Shown piece by piece: positions 48,383 to 59,333 of a stretch of 64,000 nt of DNA. The translations under genes and the position numbers were made by a program. The stretch spans positions 310,001 to 374,000 of the forward strand of contig OY783219.1 of NCBI GenBank assembly GCA_963678705.1, given 5' to 3'. Source of the DNA: Panorpa germanica (lineage: Eukaryota > Arthropoda > Insecta > Mecoptera > Panorpidae). The stretch's first letter is position 1. Every line of letters begins with the position of its first letter. The notes beneath the pieces were generated by a model that saw only the letters and a program-made list of their open reading frames with translations, made no database searches and was not told where the DNA came from.

Positions 48383-48693
48383 ATTTTAGTAATTTTTATA
48401 CACAATATAATAATTACACTGTTTAACTTAAAGTTCATTATCTTACCTAAAATCATAGAAAGAACATTAAAGTTTATTATTTAAATTGTCAATTCCTTTT
48501 TATATATTTTTATAATAACTTAACATTATGCTCAATGAGTTCTGTCAGCTCTAAATATCAACTGCGTTGGTCGTTATTCCTTAAAACGTTACGTTGCACT
48601 ACCGTCATTGATACCGTTAGCTCACCTGGCCAGAATGCAATTGCAATATTTCTGGTCAGTGTTACCAACTAAAGAAATATAATTTTTTTACTA
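48383..48693 (-). repeat. Probable LTR of a gag-only element (5' copy)
   Basis: Pairs with 46568-46882. No clear tRNA primer site is visible at its inner edge, which weakens the LTR call; a duplicated promoter or first exon is the alternative. Confidence 0.55.
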
Positions 48694-49275
48694 TATAATA
48701 AAAATTTCAAATTAGACACACGCAACAATTTTTCCGAATCATATGCTACAAAAAAAAGTTTACAAGATATCACAACAACTAACAATAAAAGAAATATACT
48801 AATTTTATTTTACTCACTGAGTGCCCTATTGACTATTAAAATCCTTTGTACCAACAATCCAATAGTTTTCAAATCATTCACCGTCTAATACACAATAAGC
48901 AAATAGAATCCACATTTTTACGAATTTTCTTCCACACCGGTGGGTTCCATGGGTTGATAATTATGCAAGAGAAGCAATACATTCAGTGCGCATTTCGGAA
49001 GAAACAACTATTATAACATGCTCAGACTTAAAAAACAAAGTTAAAAATGTAATAGATTGTTCATGATAGGAAGAATGGAAGGAAGAAACTGATAACAAAC
49101 TAATGGAAGTCATTAATTTGCAAACTAGACCTACCGATCGGACTAAATAGAAGGTTGGAAATAGTAATATGTAGACTCATGCTGGGTCGTACAAATCTTA
49201 CTCATACCTACTTATTCCGAAGAGAAACACAATCATTCTGTAAACAATGTAATACTCCACTAACAGTAAAACTTT

Positions 49276-49584
49276 TGTTCAGTACAAAATTAGTACAGAA
49301 CATAAGAAGATGTCTCTGTTGGCATTCCAACATTATAATGTATTGTTGTCTCTAATAGAAGTAATGCGCATGACTACAATACGACGACTGCTGTACGCTA
49401 CAGCGATATGGCATTCGTGTCAGTTGTGTTTTGGGCTTCTACACTGTCAAGATCATAATTCCCAACCATCTTGTTATTATAAGAATGTTGGTTCAAAGTT
49501 ATTAAAAAGTGTAAAATTATTTTATCATTAAACAATTGAATAATTATTCAATCTACAAATACTCGCATGGTTTTATTTCGTACA
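49276..49584 (+). repeat. BEL/Pao 5' LTR (309 bp)
   Basis: Begins TGTTCAGTAC and ends TTTCGTACA. It is identical over its full length to 52096-52404. The flanking 5-bp target duplication is ACTTT (49271-49275 and 52405-52409). Confidence 0.95.
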
Positions 49585-49592
49585 TGCGAAGC

Positions 49593-49604
49593 TGGTCCTT
49601 CGAG
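49593..49604 (+). promoter_or_regulatory. Primer binding site for tRNA-Tyr
   Basis: TGGTCCTTCGAG, 8 bp after the LTR, is the complement of the tRNA-Tyr end CTCGAAGGACCA. A partial repeat (GATCCTTCGAG) lies about 25 bp further on. Confidence 0.7.
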
Positions 49605-50254
49605 TCTTACAAAGCCGATCCTTCGAGTTTATTAACCGCGTGTGTTTTTCATTGTATTTTTGGCGTTTTATTACATTTGCCCCTTGGCGATTGCCATTGA
49701 TTGGGTAAATGGGACGCTCTATTTTGGCGGATTCACGGAGGATTTGGATATTTTACAATTACATTTCCAGAAGCCTTACAAGCGAAGCTGGATATTTTAC
49801 AATTACATTTCAAGAAGGTTTTAAATCCTACAAAAAAAAAAAAAAACTGGCCTTACAAGCCATTGGTACCCGCGTGTGATTTCGTGGTGTTTTGAGGTTA
49901 CATCTGTATAGTAACCAGCACAAGTGCAAGCTATTTTGTTACATTTACCCTATGGCGGCCTGGCAAGTCATCAATTGCCATTGATTGGGTAATGCAACGT
50001 TTGATTTAAGCGGATTCGCATATAATTTGGATTACTACACGTTTATATTTTAAGAAAAATTATTCATTACGGAAGAGGATACATGGATGCTGGAAGAGAG
50101 TAAAATACTTCTTTACTCATGAAGGTACAAAGCTATTATTACTATCTACAAGTACCGATTTATTAAAAACTTCTCATGTTGCTGGATTAACCTGGATTAG
50201 TTTGTCATCCACGTTTCATCTATCATATAAGTACGAATCTATCACCTAAGCAAG
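49605..50254. other. BEL leader
   Basis: Non-coding leader with a short internal direct repeat (GGATATTTTACAATTACATTTC near 49745 and 49790) and an A-run at about 49833-49846. Confidence 0.6.
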
Positions 50255-51940
50255 ATGGAGGGATTGAAAAGGCTTAGATCGGCGCGGACGGCTGCAAAAA
50301 GTGCAATATCACGGATGGACAATTACGTCAGCGACCCAAGGGCTCTCGACTCCGCTACAGTGGAGGTGCTGCAGGTGAAAAAAGAAAAGATGATGACTAC
50401 ATTCCAATCGTACGAGCTCACGCAGTACAGCATTTTAGAAATTGATGATCAAGATGAGGAAGACATTGAAGAAGTTGAAGAGAAGTATTTTAACATTATT
50501 GCAAAATTAAATGCTAGCATCAATAAGTTAAAAGAAGTTAATAGGCCTGAATTAGTTCCATTGAAGCTCCCAGCGGTGGAAATTCCAACCTTCGATGGCA
50601 AGGATATAACCAGGTTTAAGCCCTTTTATGAGCTCTTCCAAGCAGTGGTTCACAATAATGCATCATTGTCCGATGTTCAAAGACTTTTTTATTTGAGAAA
50701 GTATCTCGTTGATGAGGCTCTCTCAATAATTATAAATCTGCCGCTTGTGAACAGTTCATACAAAGAGGCTATTGATTTATTGTTAGCGCGGTATGAAAAT
50801 AAGGCGAGATTAATCTTTTATCACATTAATATAATACTTGATATTCCCAACATGCAGAAAGGTACTGCAGTCGATATAAGGGCTTTTTTATGTCAAGTAA
50901 AACAGCAATTACAAGCGTTAAAAAATCTTGATGAGCCTGTAGACAAGTGGGATATGATTTTAATCTCGGCCTTAAGTAGAAAATTAGATATCGTTACTAA
51001 CCGCACTTTCCACATGGAAAGAAATTTAGAAGAACTGCCTACTATGGCAGAATTTATTTCATTTTTAGAAAGACGTGCAATTGCAATTGAGTATAGTTTA
51101 GATTATAAAAATATGTCACATGACAATAATAATAATAAAGGAAATGTGGTTCCAAGAAAATTGTATAATAAAAATAAGTATTCACATAATAATATTGTAT
51201 GTAATCTTGCTATTTGTGAATATACAAACCTTGAGAATGTTATGAAACAATCTTGGACAACTGAGAAAGTCCCAGAGGAATCAGATAAGTTTTCTGAGGA
51301 TTACTTAAAGGCTGAACATAAATTTCAAAATTCAGTAGCACTTAAAAATAATTTAACTGTTGATTTGCCATTACTCAGCCTAGTAAATAAAATAGAATTG
51401 GAGGATTCTTTCTCAGTTGCCCCGCAAAGATTTAATGTGTTGGAAAAAAGATTTAGACACAATCCTTCATTATTGGAGGTTTATAAAACATTATTAAACA
51501 GATCAACCAGTATTATGACATTAGGTTTAAAACACAATATTATTTTTATAAATATTAAAATAAAAACAAATTTAATTTGCTACAAGTCCAGTGTAGCTCC
51601 ATCAAGTAAGGTACTTACAATACCCCAGCTTGAGATTATTAGCGCAGTGTTGCTGGTGCGAATCAAACAAGCAACAAATAAAATTTTTGATTCAAATACA
51701 ATACTTCCATCAGATATTAATTGCAATGTTTACAACATTGATGTAAAACAAACATCTGTACTGTTGGAATTGTTAAAAGATAATTGTTTCAATAACATTG
51801 TAACTATTGAGTTGATGATTGTTGTGTACATTATGCAAATGATAATGTATGCTACATTGATAATTATGGTTTCTGTTATATTTAGGATAGTAATTAATTT
51901 GTTTTATATTATTTTCACAAAATTATGTAGACTACCATAG
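50255..51940 (+). CDS. Fused BEL/Pao Gag-Pol remnant, intact 561-codon ORF
   Basis: Residues about 1-100 are a helical Gag N-terminus. About 105-270 match the BEL/Pao Gag core (DUF1759 type): LPAVEIPTFDGKDITRFKPF, VHNNASLSDVQRLFYLRKYL and EAIDLLLARYENKARLI. After an Asn-rich linker, about 330-425 resemble the region just before the reverse transcriptase palm (SWTTEKVPEESDKFSEDYLK, PQRFNVLEKRFRHNPSLLEV). About 455-490 resemble the RNase H-proximal stretch (SSVAPSSKVLTIPQLEIISA). Protease, zinc knuckles, palm, RNase H core and integrase are absent, yet the frame is unbroken. The last ~40 residues are strongly hydrophobic and may be out-of-frame reading. Gag could in principle be made; enzymatic activity cannot. 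Confidence 0.85.
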   Translation: MEGLKRLRSARTAAKSAISRMDNYVSDPRALDSATVEVLQVKKEKMMTTFQSYELTQYSILEIDDQDEEDIEEVEEKYFNIIAKLNASINKLKEVNRPELVPLKLPAVEIPTFDGKDITRFKPFYELFQAVVHNNASLSDVQRLFYLRKYLVDEALSIIINLPLVNSSYKEAIDLLLARYENKARLIFYHINIILDIPNMQKGTAVDIRAFLCQVKQQLQALKNLDEPVDKWDMILISALSRKLDIVTNRTFHMERNLEELPTMAEFISFLERRAIAIEYSLDYKNMSHDNNNNKGNVVPRKLYNKNKYSHNNIVCNLAICEYTNLENVMKQSWTTEKVPEESDKFSEDYLKAEHKFQNSVALKNNLTVDLPLLSLVNKIELEDSFSVAPQRFNVLEKRFRHNPSLLEVYKTLLNRSTSIMTLGLKHNIIFINIKIKTNLICYKSSVAPSSKVLTIPQLEIISAVLLVRIKQATNKIFDSNTILPSDINCNVYNIDVKQTSVLLELLKDNCFNNIVTIELMIVVYIMQMIMYATLIIMVSVIFRIVINLFYIIFTKLCRLP

Positions 51941-52095
51941 AGTTAAGAAGTTTATGTTATTTTGTGTAATTTTGTTTATAATAGTTTTAAGAAGTTCACA
52001 TTATTTTTTGTAAATTGGTTTATAATAATTTTATGTAACATTGTATAATTTGATATTAGTTGTGAGCTTATCTACTTCTGCTGGCTGGCAATTTA

Positions 52096-52404
52096 TGTTC
52101 AGTACAAAATTAGTACAGAACATAAGAAGATGTCTCTGTTGGCATTCCAACATTATAATGTATTGTTGTCTCTAATAGAAGTAATGCGCATGACTACAAT
52201 ACGACGACTGCTGTACGCTACAGCGATATGGCATTCGTGTCAGTTGTGTTTTGGGCTTCTACACTGTCAAGATCATAATTCCCAACCATCTTGTTATTAT
52301 AAGAATGTTGGTTCAAAGTTATTAAAAAGTGTAAAATTATTTTATCATTAAACAATTGAATAATTATTCAATCTACAAATACTCGCATGGTTTTATTTCG
52401 TACA
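52096..52404 (+). repeat. BEL/Pao 3' LTR (309 bp)
   Basis: Identical to 49276-49584. It is followed by the target duplication ACTTT. Confidence 0.95.
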
Positions 52405-52545
52405 ACTTTCAACAGTAAAAAACAGTAAATTTTCAATGTTTAAAGTACTCATCACACAGATAAAACTTTAATGTGCCTGAAGACTATATGCCGATATTTC
52501 AAAGCAGAGAAAGTCTAAAAAACCTTATTGACTAGTATTTATAAA

Positions 52546-53662
52546 TTATGTATTCTAAATATTTATATTTTTTTTAACTATCTAAAGTTGGTGCATTCAA
52601 AAAAAAGGAATATTTAAATTAAATATAAATAGTATTAATACATTCAACGTAAACATCCGGTAGTAGAATTAAAGTAATGGTATTTTAAAACTAAATTTTA
52701 GCAGTGGTGTCTAAAAAAATTATCATAACAATATGAATAGGCTATCGCTTTGTGGAACAAGCCATAAAAATTAATAAAAGAAAAGAAAAAAGTAAAACCT
52801 TTTTTTGCAGTAAGCTAGCTAAGTCTGAGGCATATAAAGAGACATACGAATATCTAATAAACAGTGAAGAAAGGTACAGAAGTTGCTGAGGAGGCAACAA
52901 AGGGAAGAAGTAGAAGGAAAGCAGTAATGAAAATAAGGTTGTTAGTAAAAAGTGCTGCGGCTACAAGAAAGGAGGTGGATGTACAGATAAGAAGGATGGA
53001 GATAGAAAAAGTGAAAGAATAGCATGGAGTTCAATATGTAGCAAACTTAACATTACAGTGGTCGACATATGGTCGAAGAATAAACATATTTGAAATATTA
53101 AATTGAAATTGATAAATATTGATTGATTTTATAAAGGCATTGGCATGAAAGAATGTAACGGCAAAAACGTTAAATAAATAAATAGAAGTAGATAAACATC
53201 AATATTTTTTTTAAATATTTTTTATCGTAATTCATTTTCAATTATTACAGTAAATAAAAGTGTAGTTTTACTATTAATAGGTCATGTATCTCTTTAATAA
53301 GCTACTTTTTGAGTGTTTTTTGGCTCTTACGTATGATTCAATACGCAGATATGTTCTATTACTGCAAAAAAAGTGAAATAGCCGCTATTCGGAGTGAATT
53401 AACCCTACTTTCCTTACTTAAAATATTATAACTCTAATACTAATAAAAAACACCGTGTATATTTATTACATGATAGAAATCTAAGAATGAAAAACAATAT
53501 CATAAATTGAATTGGAAACGAGTAACAAAAATTGTCCAAAGCAATTTGCTTAATTAATTTAATTACATTTATTACAAAGATAATGTATAGAATATGAAAG
53601 TTACTAAACAAAAATATTCAATCTACTCTTAAAACACGGTGTGAAAGTACTCGTAAGTGAAA
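52546..53662. other. Spacer upstream of gustatory receptor 2
   Basis: AT-rich, with a purine-rich patch at 52790-53030 that may be a worn LINE end. No gene was recognised. Confidence 0.4.
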
Positions 53663-54706
53663 ATGGTGTTGAGACGGGCTCTACCAAATCTAAGAAATAT
53701 ATACGATGTGTATCGCATACCACTAACCGTAACGAAAGTAATTGGAATGACACCGTATATATTCGTAGTGGAAAAAGGTCAACAGAAATGCGTTTTGTCA
53801 AAAGTTGGTTTAGTTATAACTCTCTTCACAACGATCATGTACTTTACTTCGTTAGTGGCAACACTGATGTTACCATTTGATGTTAAATTTACAGAAGTTT
53901 CACCAGTTATACCGATTCTTGGACACTATCTGTCGATGTTTATGGGAACCATTGTGATCATGTCGTTTTTTACTGCGACTTGTTTGAAAGTTCGTAAATA
54001 TTTAAATGTCTTGGATGATGTTACGCACATCGACAACAAGTTCTTTAAAATAGGCATTTCAATATGCTACAAGAATTTGTTTACAGTGTCTATGTTAATA
54101 CATAGTTATGTTTCTCTATTTACGATTATGAGTAGTTCATTCCAACTGTACCTAAATTCCGTTCCTTTTGGGTTGAAAACAATTTTCTCTTCCACAATCC
54201 ATATGTTTCCATTTGCAGTAAGGGGAGGAACTCTTTATTCACACAGCACAGCTATTTTCATGTTGTACCAACGTTTTTATTTAACTAATCGTCATCTCAC
54301 GACAGTTTTAAACAATTTATTGCGAGAAGAACTGATAAGAATGAAAAAAACTAACGAAAGTGACCAGCGCATTCGGCATTTACATAAATTATTTGATTTG
54401 AAAATTATTTGTAAAAGCGATAAGAATAAAGAAGGAAAAAAAATAATAACGTTATTAGAAATCCACGATGAGATATATGCATTGGTTCAAAGTATAAACG
54501 ACATACATAACCTGCCGATGCTAGCTTGTCTGTTCATTCTTCTAATTCTTGGAACTTTTACGCTTTATAATCTTCTTACAACTTCATATAGTACGAACAT
54601 GGAGTCCTATACTATAAATCTATTAATAGGATACTTCTTTTGGGGATTTTCTTTCCAGTCAGTTTATATATTCAGCCTTTATATCAGCATGAAGTGTATT
54701 GATCAG
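53663..54706 (+). CDS. Gustatory receptor, first exon (348 codons)
   Basis: Paralogue of the receptor exon at 42276. It opens with LRNIYDVYRIPLTVTKVIGM, has six hydrophobic segments, the YQRFYLTNRHLTTVL motif after the fourth and a lysine-rich loop before the fifth. The ATG at 53663 is used; the GTG six bases upstream is in frame. The exon ends CAG|GTAATT (54706/54707) in phase 0, exactly where the paralogue does, after the shared MK.I.(E/Q). Reading through gives only 16 more codons before a stop, so splicing to a final exon carrying the last membrane segment is expected; that exon was not located. Taste function is inferred from the family. Confidence 0.82.
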
Positions 54707-55890
54707 GTAATTATTGAATTATTACCAGAAAAATTAAACACCGTAAAATATTGATAATTATAGGGGCCGTTACTGGAAGTGATTTCAACTAAAAATGATG
54801 TAGTTTCGTTAATTTTTAAATTGTAGTTAAAGATAGCGTTAAAAATACATTAAATGTCATGAAATACATATTGCAAAAAGCATAAAACTTCTGCCGTCGA
54901 TGATGGCTTAATATCTTGCGAAGATGCCATTCCCGATGATGCAATATTTCCACACTTGAATTTTATTTCTTGACACCTTAGTCTCCAAAATAGAAAATAT
55001 AAAGAAATTTATTGGATTCAAGTATTCAAACAAACTTCAAATTGAACAGGTGATGTTGACTGAAGATAAAGTAGAGATATTAACAAGATTACTGAAACAT
55101 CTCGTACTCCGTTGTACTTGAAAAAATATATTACTGCACTAAAATATGACTTTTCATCGGAAGTCTTGATGCCGTAGTATGCGCTAGCAGTAGCTATATC
55201 GAATTCTTCTTGATTCAGGAAATCGTGATCAATTAATTTTCACTGCGAGTGGAAATTCAAGTATATATTCCACATTTTGTCGCAAAATTCCACCAATGTT
55301 AAAGCTTAATTGAATTCAACTTATGTTAATTATGTTCTTAGCAAGGAACAGTACTGTACAGATTCTTCAAATATTACTTTATACAGGTTTGTCCAAATGT
55401 ACAAGTGGACTGTAATCCAAATAACTTTCCCGGGTTCAGAGTACGATTTAGTTTTAGTTACAGAAAAATATGAATAATGTATATATGACTCAGTAGTCTG
55501 ACCCATTTCTTATTAATGTATCCTTACAACTCATTTCCAACTTTGAGTTCACTTTCTATATCCAAAATTAAATCTTATTTTCTTTAAAACATTTTTTTAA
55601 CTTTTATAATTCTACAATTATAATCAAACTGTCGTGCTAGCATTAAGCAACTCTTACTCTTCATCTCTTCCCTATTATGCTTTTGTCACCATTATCCTCC
55701 TTCTACCATGCCTAGTATTCTCCTTTTCACAACTCTTCTTTTTAGTTGAAATCCTTTTAAAATATCCTCGATACTCCGTTCGCTTTCTAATTTCTCTACG
55801 AACTTCCTTTTTATGCGCCTCATCGTCTCTTCTACCGTCCCTCAGAGGTTACCTGCTCTATTTCCTCCTATATTGTGGAGCGATCCCAAT
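54707..55890. other. Gustatory receptor 2 intron or 3' spacer
   Basis: AT-rich. No exon encoding a TY.....QF motif was seen by eye. Confidence 0.4.
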
Positions 55891-55897
55891 CTGCACC

Positions 55898-55898
<1 letters not shown>

Positions 55899-55996
<98 letters not shown>

Positions 55997-56011
55997 ATAT
56001 ATATATATATG
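55899..56011. repeat. (TA)n microsatellite
   Basis: Nearly pure TA. The ORFs through it encode Tyr/Ile repeats only. Confidence 0.95.
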
Positions 56012-56837
56012 TAGGATCGTAAAAATATATCAAGCATACAAAGTAGGCGTAACTATAACAGCCGAGCTAGAAAAGTCGTAAAATAGTGTGATTAATGAGG
56101 GTATATATTTAAACAGAAACCAAGTGACAGGTTAAAGCAATTATAATGTGTGAAACTTTAAACCACTGATTGAATACGTGAGGGGATGTGCTTATTGAAA
56201 TTAACTAAGCGTATTCTTAGAAGTAATAAAAACAAACCTTTTAAGTCAAGCTGAAAACTAATGTAGGACTGAGTATATATTAGCTAGAATTTAAGGTTGT
56301 GGGTGCATTCATTGTTCTGTATTTGTAAAGTAAACACCAACGTTTATATTGTAACCTTATTGTATTATTATCATTATTATTATCATCGTTATTATTTTAT
56401 TCAATAAATGTATTAAACCAATTATGTGATTCTTTATCATCCTGACAAACCAACTAAGATATTACATATTTGAATATTAATTGAATTGACATTGCCCTAA
56501 ATTAAATAAGAGTACCTTGATTCCACATCAGATTAGCGGATTGGTTATTGTTTTCCACATAAGAAGTGCGGATTAGTAACTCATAGCGAATTGAACAAAG
56601 TGCGGATTAGTAACTCATAGCGAATTGAACTAAGTGCGGATTAGTTATCTACGAGTTATCCACAAGTGAATAATACAGAGAAGAATAATACAAGATAGTT
56701 TTCTACAAACAGTGCTTTCAAGTGATAGTTCATTAGCGGAATAGTCGAGAATTTATAAGACGGACTTTATAATAGGACTAGCAAGTGAATTGTATCAGAA
56801 AAAGTGTGTAAACTGTTTTACGAGGAGAAAATTGAAA
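56008..56837 (+). other. Probable LTR and leader of a gypsy element
   Basis: A possible LTR runs from TGTAGGATCG (about 56009) to about 56450, with a polyadenylation signal (AATAAA near 56404). No second LTR was found. The leader holds about three ~36-bp tandem repeats of AGTGCGGATTAGTAACTCAT (56565-56645). Confidence 0.4.
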
Positions 56838-57800
56838 ATGGCATATAACGTAAACATGAACGATACTACTGTTGAAGATAGTTTGTTAGCTGGACGCTCA
56901 GGTAACTCAACATCTAGTGAAGATAGTTGGTTGGGAGTACAAGCAGAGCTGACGAGGCTTAGGAAGGAACTATTGCAGATGAGTATCAGGAACAGTACAA
57001 TACAGGAACAGAGGATGAATCACCATGGGTTTATGCCGACACAGAACCTGGAATGCATACCTGTGTTTAGCCCAGCAACCACGGTATTGACGGCTACAGC
57101 TTGGGTGCGAAAATTGGAGGAAGTAGCACACATTTATGGATGGAGTAATAAAGTGAAGCTTCATCAAGTTGTCAACAAGCTGCAGTGTGCCGCGAAAAAC
57201 TGGTTCGATGCTAGTTTGAACGTAGTCAAGGATTGGACGACGTTCAAATACGAGTTAATCAGGAATTTCCCAGTGGAGTACGATGAATCTGACGTACACA
57301 TGGAACTAATGAAGATACAACGAGAAAAAAACGAAGCAATAGAAGATTATGTATACTCGGTGAAAGCGATCGCTAGTAAGAGTGATAATATTAGTCAAAA
57401 GGCCGTGATAAAGTACATAATAGCCGGACTAAACAACAAAGACATGATAAGTGTGTTATCAATGTGCGACTTTAAAACAGTGCCTGATTTGTTGTTAAAA
57501 GTAAAACGGTATGATTCGACACTATTGCAAGTGCAAGAAAGGAATAATTTTAGTGTACGTAAGGACAGACCAAAAGACTTAAACGCGATAAAATGTTTTA
57601 ATTGTAATCAACTCGGACACAAGGCAAACGTGTGCCGAAAAAGCAACAAAGACAGTGAGAATAAAAGAGATAAACTAAGTGAGAAGAACATTAAAAGTGA
57701 AAGTAAAATAAAGTGTTTCAAATGTCACGAAGAGGGACATATTTCGAGAAATTGTACCGCGAATAAAACGAGTGATGCTTTGTTAGTGAACGTTATGTGA
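56838..57800 (+). CDS. Ty3/gypsy Gag with two zinc knuckles, pol lost
   Basis: A 320-residue Gag. A short acidic/polar N-terminus and a leucine-rich helix (ELTRLRKELLQM) precede a retrotransposon-gag capsid domain (ATAWVRKLEEVAHIYGW, LQCAAKNWFDASLNVVKDWT, EAIEDYVYSVKAIASKS, IIAGLNNKDMI). Two CCHC knuckles follow: CFNCNQLGHKANVC and CFKCHEEGHISRNC. The layout suits the Mag-like branch. ATG 56838 is preferred over an upstream TTG-start extension. The stop (57798-57800) is followed within ~35 bp by unrelated antisense LINE sequence, so protease and pol are gone. The ORF itself is unbroken. Confidence 0.82.
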   Translation: MAYNVNMNDTTVEDSLLAGRSGNSTSSEDSWLGVQAELTRLRKELLQMSIRNSTIQEQRMNHHGFMPTQNLECIPVFSPATTVLTATAWVRKLEEVAHIYGWSNKVKLHQVVNKLQCAAKNWFDASLNVVKDWTTFKYELIRNFPVEYDESDVHMELMKIQREKNEAIEDYVYSVKAIASKSDNISQKAVIKYIIAGLNNKDMISVLSMCDFKTVPDLLLKVKRYDSTLLQVQERNNFSVRKDRPKDLNAIKCFNCNQLGHKANVCRKSNKDSENKRDKLSEKNIKSESKIKCFKCHEEGHISRNCTANKTSDALLVNVM

Positions 57801-57804
57801 TATG

Positions 57805-58440
57805 ACAAAAGACATGAGCATAGACAGTATAATCTCCCAGGGTAGTCTTGATCTGTTACTTGGTGGTTACCGCTACAAATTGTGCACCTTGCAGTTGTAA
57901 CTGTGCATTTTGACACTGTGTGTTCGGAACTTCCACAGTCTCGACATTTAGATATTTGAGAACGGCATTTGGTATGGCCATACGTTAGACACGTGTAGCA
58001 TTGTACAGTTGGTTGGATGTATGGTTTAACAGCTCGGTGTACTCTCCATAAATAAAACCGTTTAAGAGTTGTCAATGGTTCGTACTTAATAACATTATCA
58101 GTAACTACTTTCCTGTTAAGTCTTTGGACTTTAGTAATTTTAAAATTGTTACATTCGATGTTATTTATTAATGTTTCCTCGGAGTAATCTAAATCAACTT
58201 GTTTTATAATTGCCGTTTTTGTGGTCCAGAAGTAGGGTATGTATCAAATATGCTTCAAATTTATTATGCTTTAAAATCGAATCAGTTACAAACTTATTTG
58301 CGATTTCTGCTGTTGAACATTATACAATGGCCCTATTTTTCCTACTTTTTAATTTCAGTGATATTATTTTTGTCCGTTATTGTGCAAAGTATTTCAAAGT
58401 GCTTTAGTGAGCTAAAGAAATTTTGTTGACCTTGTTGTGA
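57805..58440 (-). pseudogene. Diverged ORF1-type zinc-knuckle protein fragment
   Basis: Minus-strand reading shows ITEIKKVGKNRAIV, a VDLDYSEETLINNIE stretch, KVQRLNRKVVTDNVIKYE and three knuckles (CYTCLTYGHTKC, CRDCGSSEHTVSKC, CTICSGNHQVTD). These align in order with residues 60-245 of the protein at 22670-23992. Stops interrupt the N-terminal part, and the C-terminal tail is cut at about 57830 where gypsy sequence begins. Confidence 0.75.
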
Positions 58441-59333
58441 TACTATCATGATGACCTTATAGGTGCTATAATTATTGTTGCTATTGTATTTGTTCACATT
58501 CACTATAGTGGAGGATCACTATACTGCCACCCTCCGGGGCTCACATCACCTTCCATCACACACAATAAAAAAAGAACACAAAACTAAAAAATAATATTAA
58601 GTAATTCATTTTATCAATACGAAAAATAAAACAAACTAAATCGGTATTTCTGAAACGAGAAAAAAATAAAATATATATTTTTTTTTTTTTTTTTGTTTAT
58701 CAATGACAGTATTTAACAATGCGACCGTACGCTCTAACTCTTACCGCACTCTTCTATTTACGAGATTAAAATCGGTCTAGCAATTGATTTAGCAACTACT
58801 GCATATCTGACAAATTATTTTTAGGTTCTTTGATAGCTTCACTATAACATATTAAAATTTCAATAAAAATAAAATGATTTGTAAATATAATTTTTTCAAC
58901 TACTAAAACAGAGCCTGGTACAGATTTAGAAACGATTCAGGCATCTGGTGCTTTTCAATTTATATTCCTAAAAGAATATAAAAGATTATAAAAAAAAAAA
59001 AAAATTTGGGGGTAGGCCGTTGGGGAAGTCGTAATATTATAAAAAAAAATTATCGCTGCTACTCCTAGATGCCAGACGTAGCGCATTCTTAACGAGCTTG
59101 AATAAGAAAAAAAATCATAAAATCAACCATAATAAAATGATTCGCTTTTCGACGTTGCTAGCTATTATACTATAACAGAATAATTAAAATATTATGTTAA
59201 CATGATAATTAGTTTTTCATAATTATTTCATTCTCAATGCAATGCTGATAATAATAGTTGTGTAATGAGCAGTAAATGTGGTTACGTATTTCAATCAGCC
59301 CATCCCGAAAATTAAAATTTAAAACCAGGTTTT
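58441..59333. other. AT-rich spacer
   Basis: No gene recognised. It has long T and A runs (for example near 58678-58695 and 58990-59003). Confidence 0.4.

Larger units (their letters stand above)
49276..52404 (+). mobile_element. Young BEL/Pao deletion derivative (3.1 kb)
   Basis: Two identical 309-bp LTRs, a 5-bp target duplication and a primer site (TGGTCCTTCGAG, 49593-49604, matching insect tRNA-Tyr 3' end) frame a 2.5 kb interior with one long ORF. Full-length BEL elements are about 6-7 kb, so roughly half is missing, including protease, reverse transcriptase palm and integrase. No clear polypurine tract precedes the 3' LTR. The element must have been mobilised in trans, recently. Confidence 0.93.
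48925..52545 (+). pseudogene. Jockey-like LINE 3' end split by a BEL element
   Basis: 48925-49275 encodes the end of RNase H (HG.DNYAREAI) and the C-terminal module ICRLMLGRTNLTHTYLFRR followed by CKQCNTPLTVK. After the BEL insertion (49276-52404), 52410-52545 continues with LINE C-terminal sequence (NVPEDYMPIFQSRESLKNLI). Stops and frameshifts show that the LINE was already dead. Confidence 0.65.
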
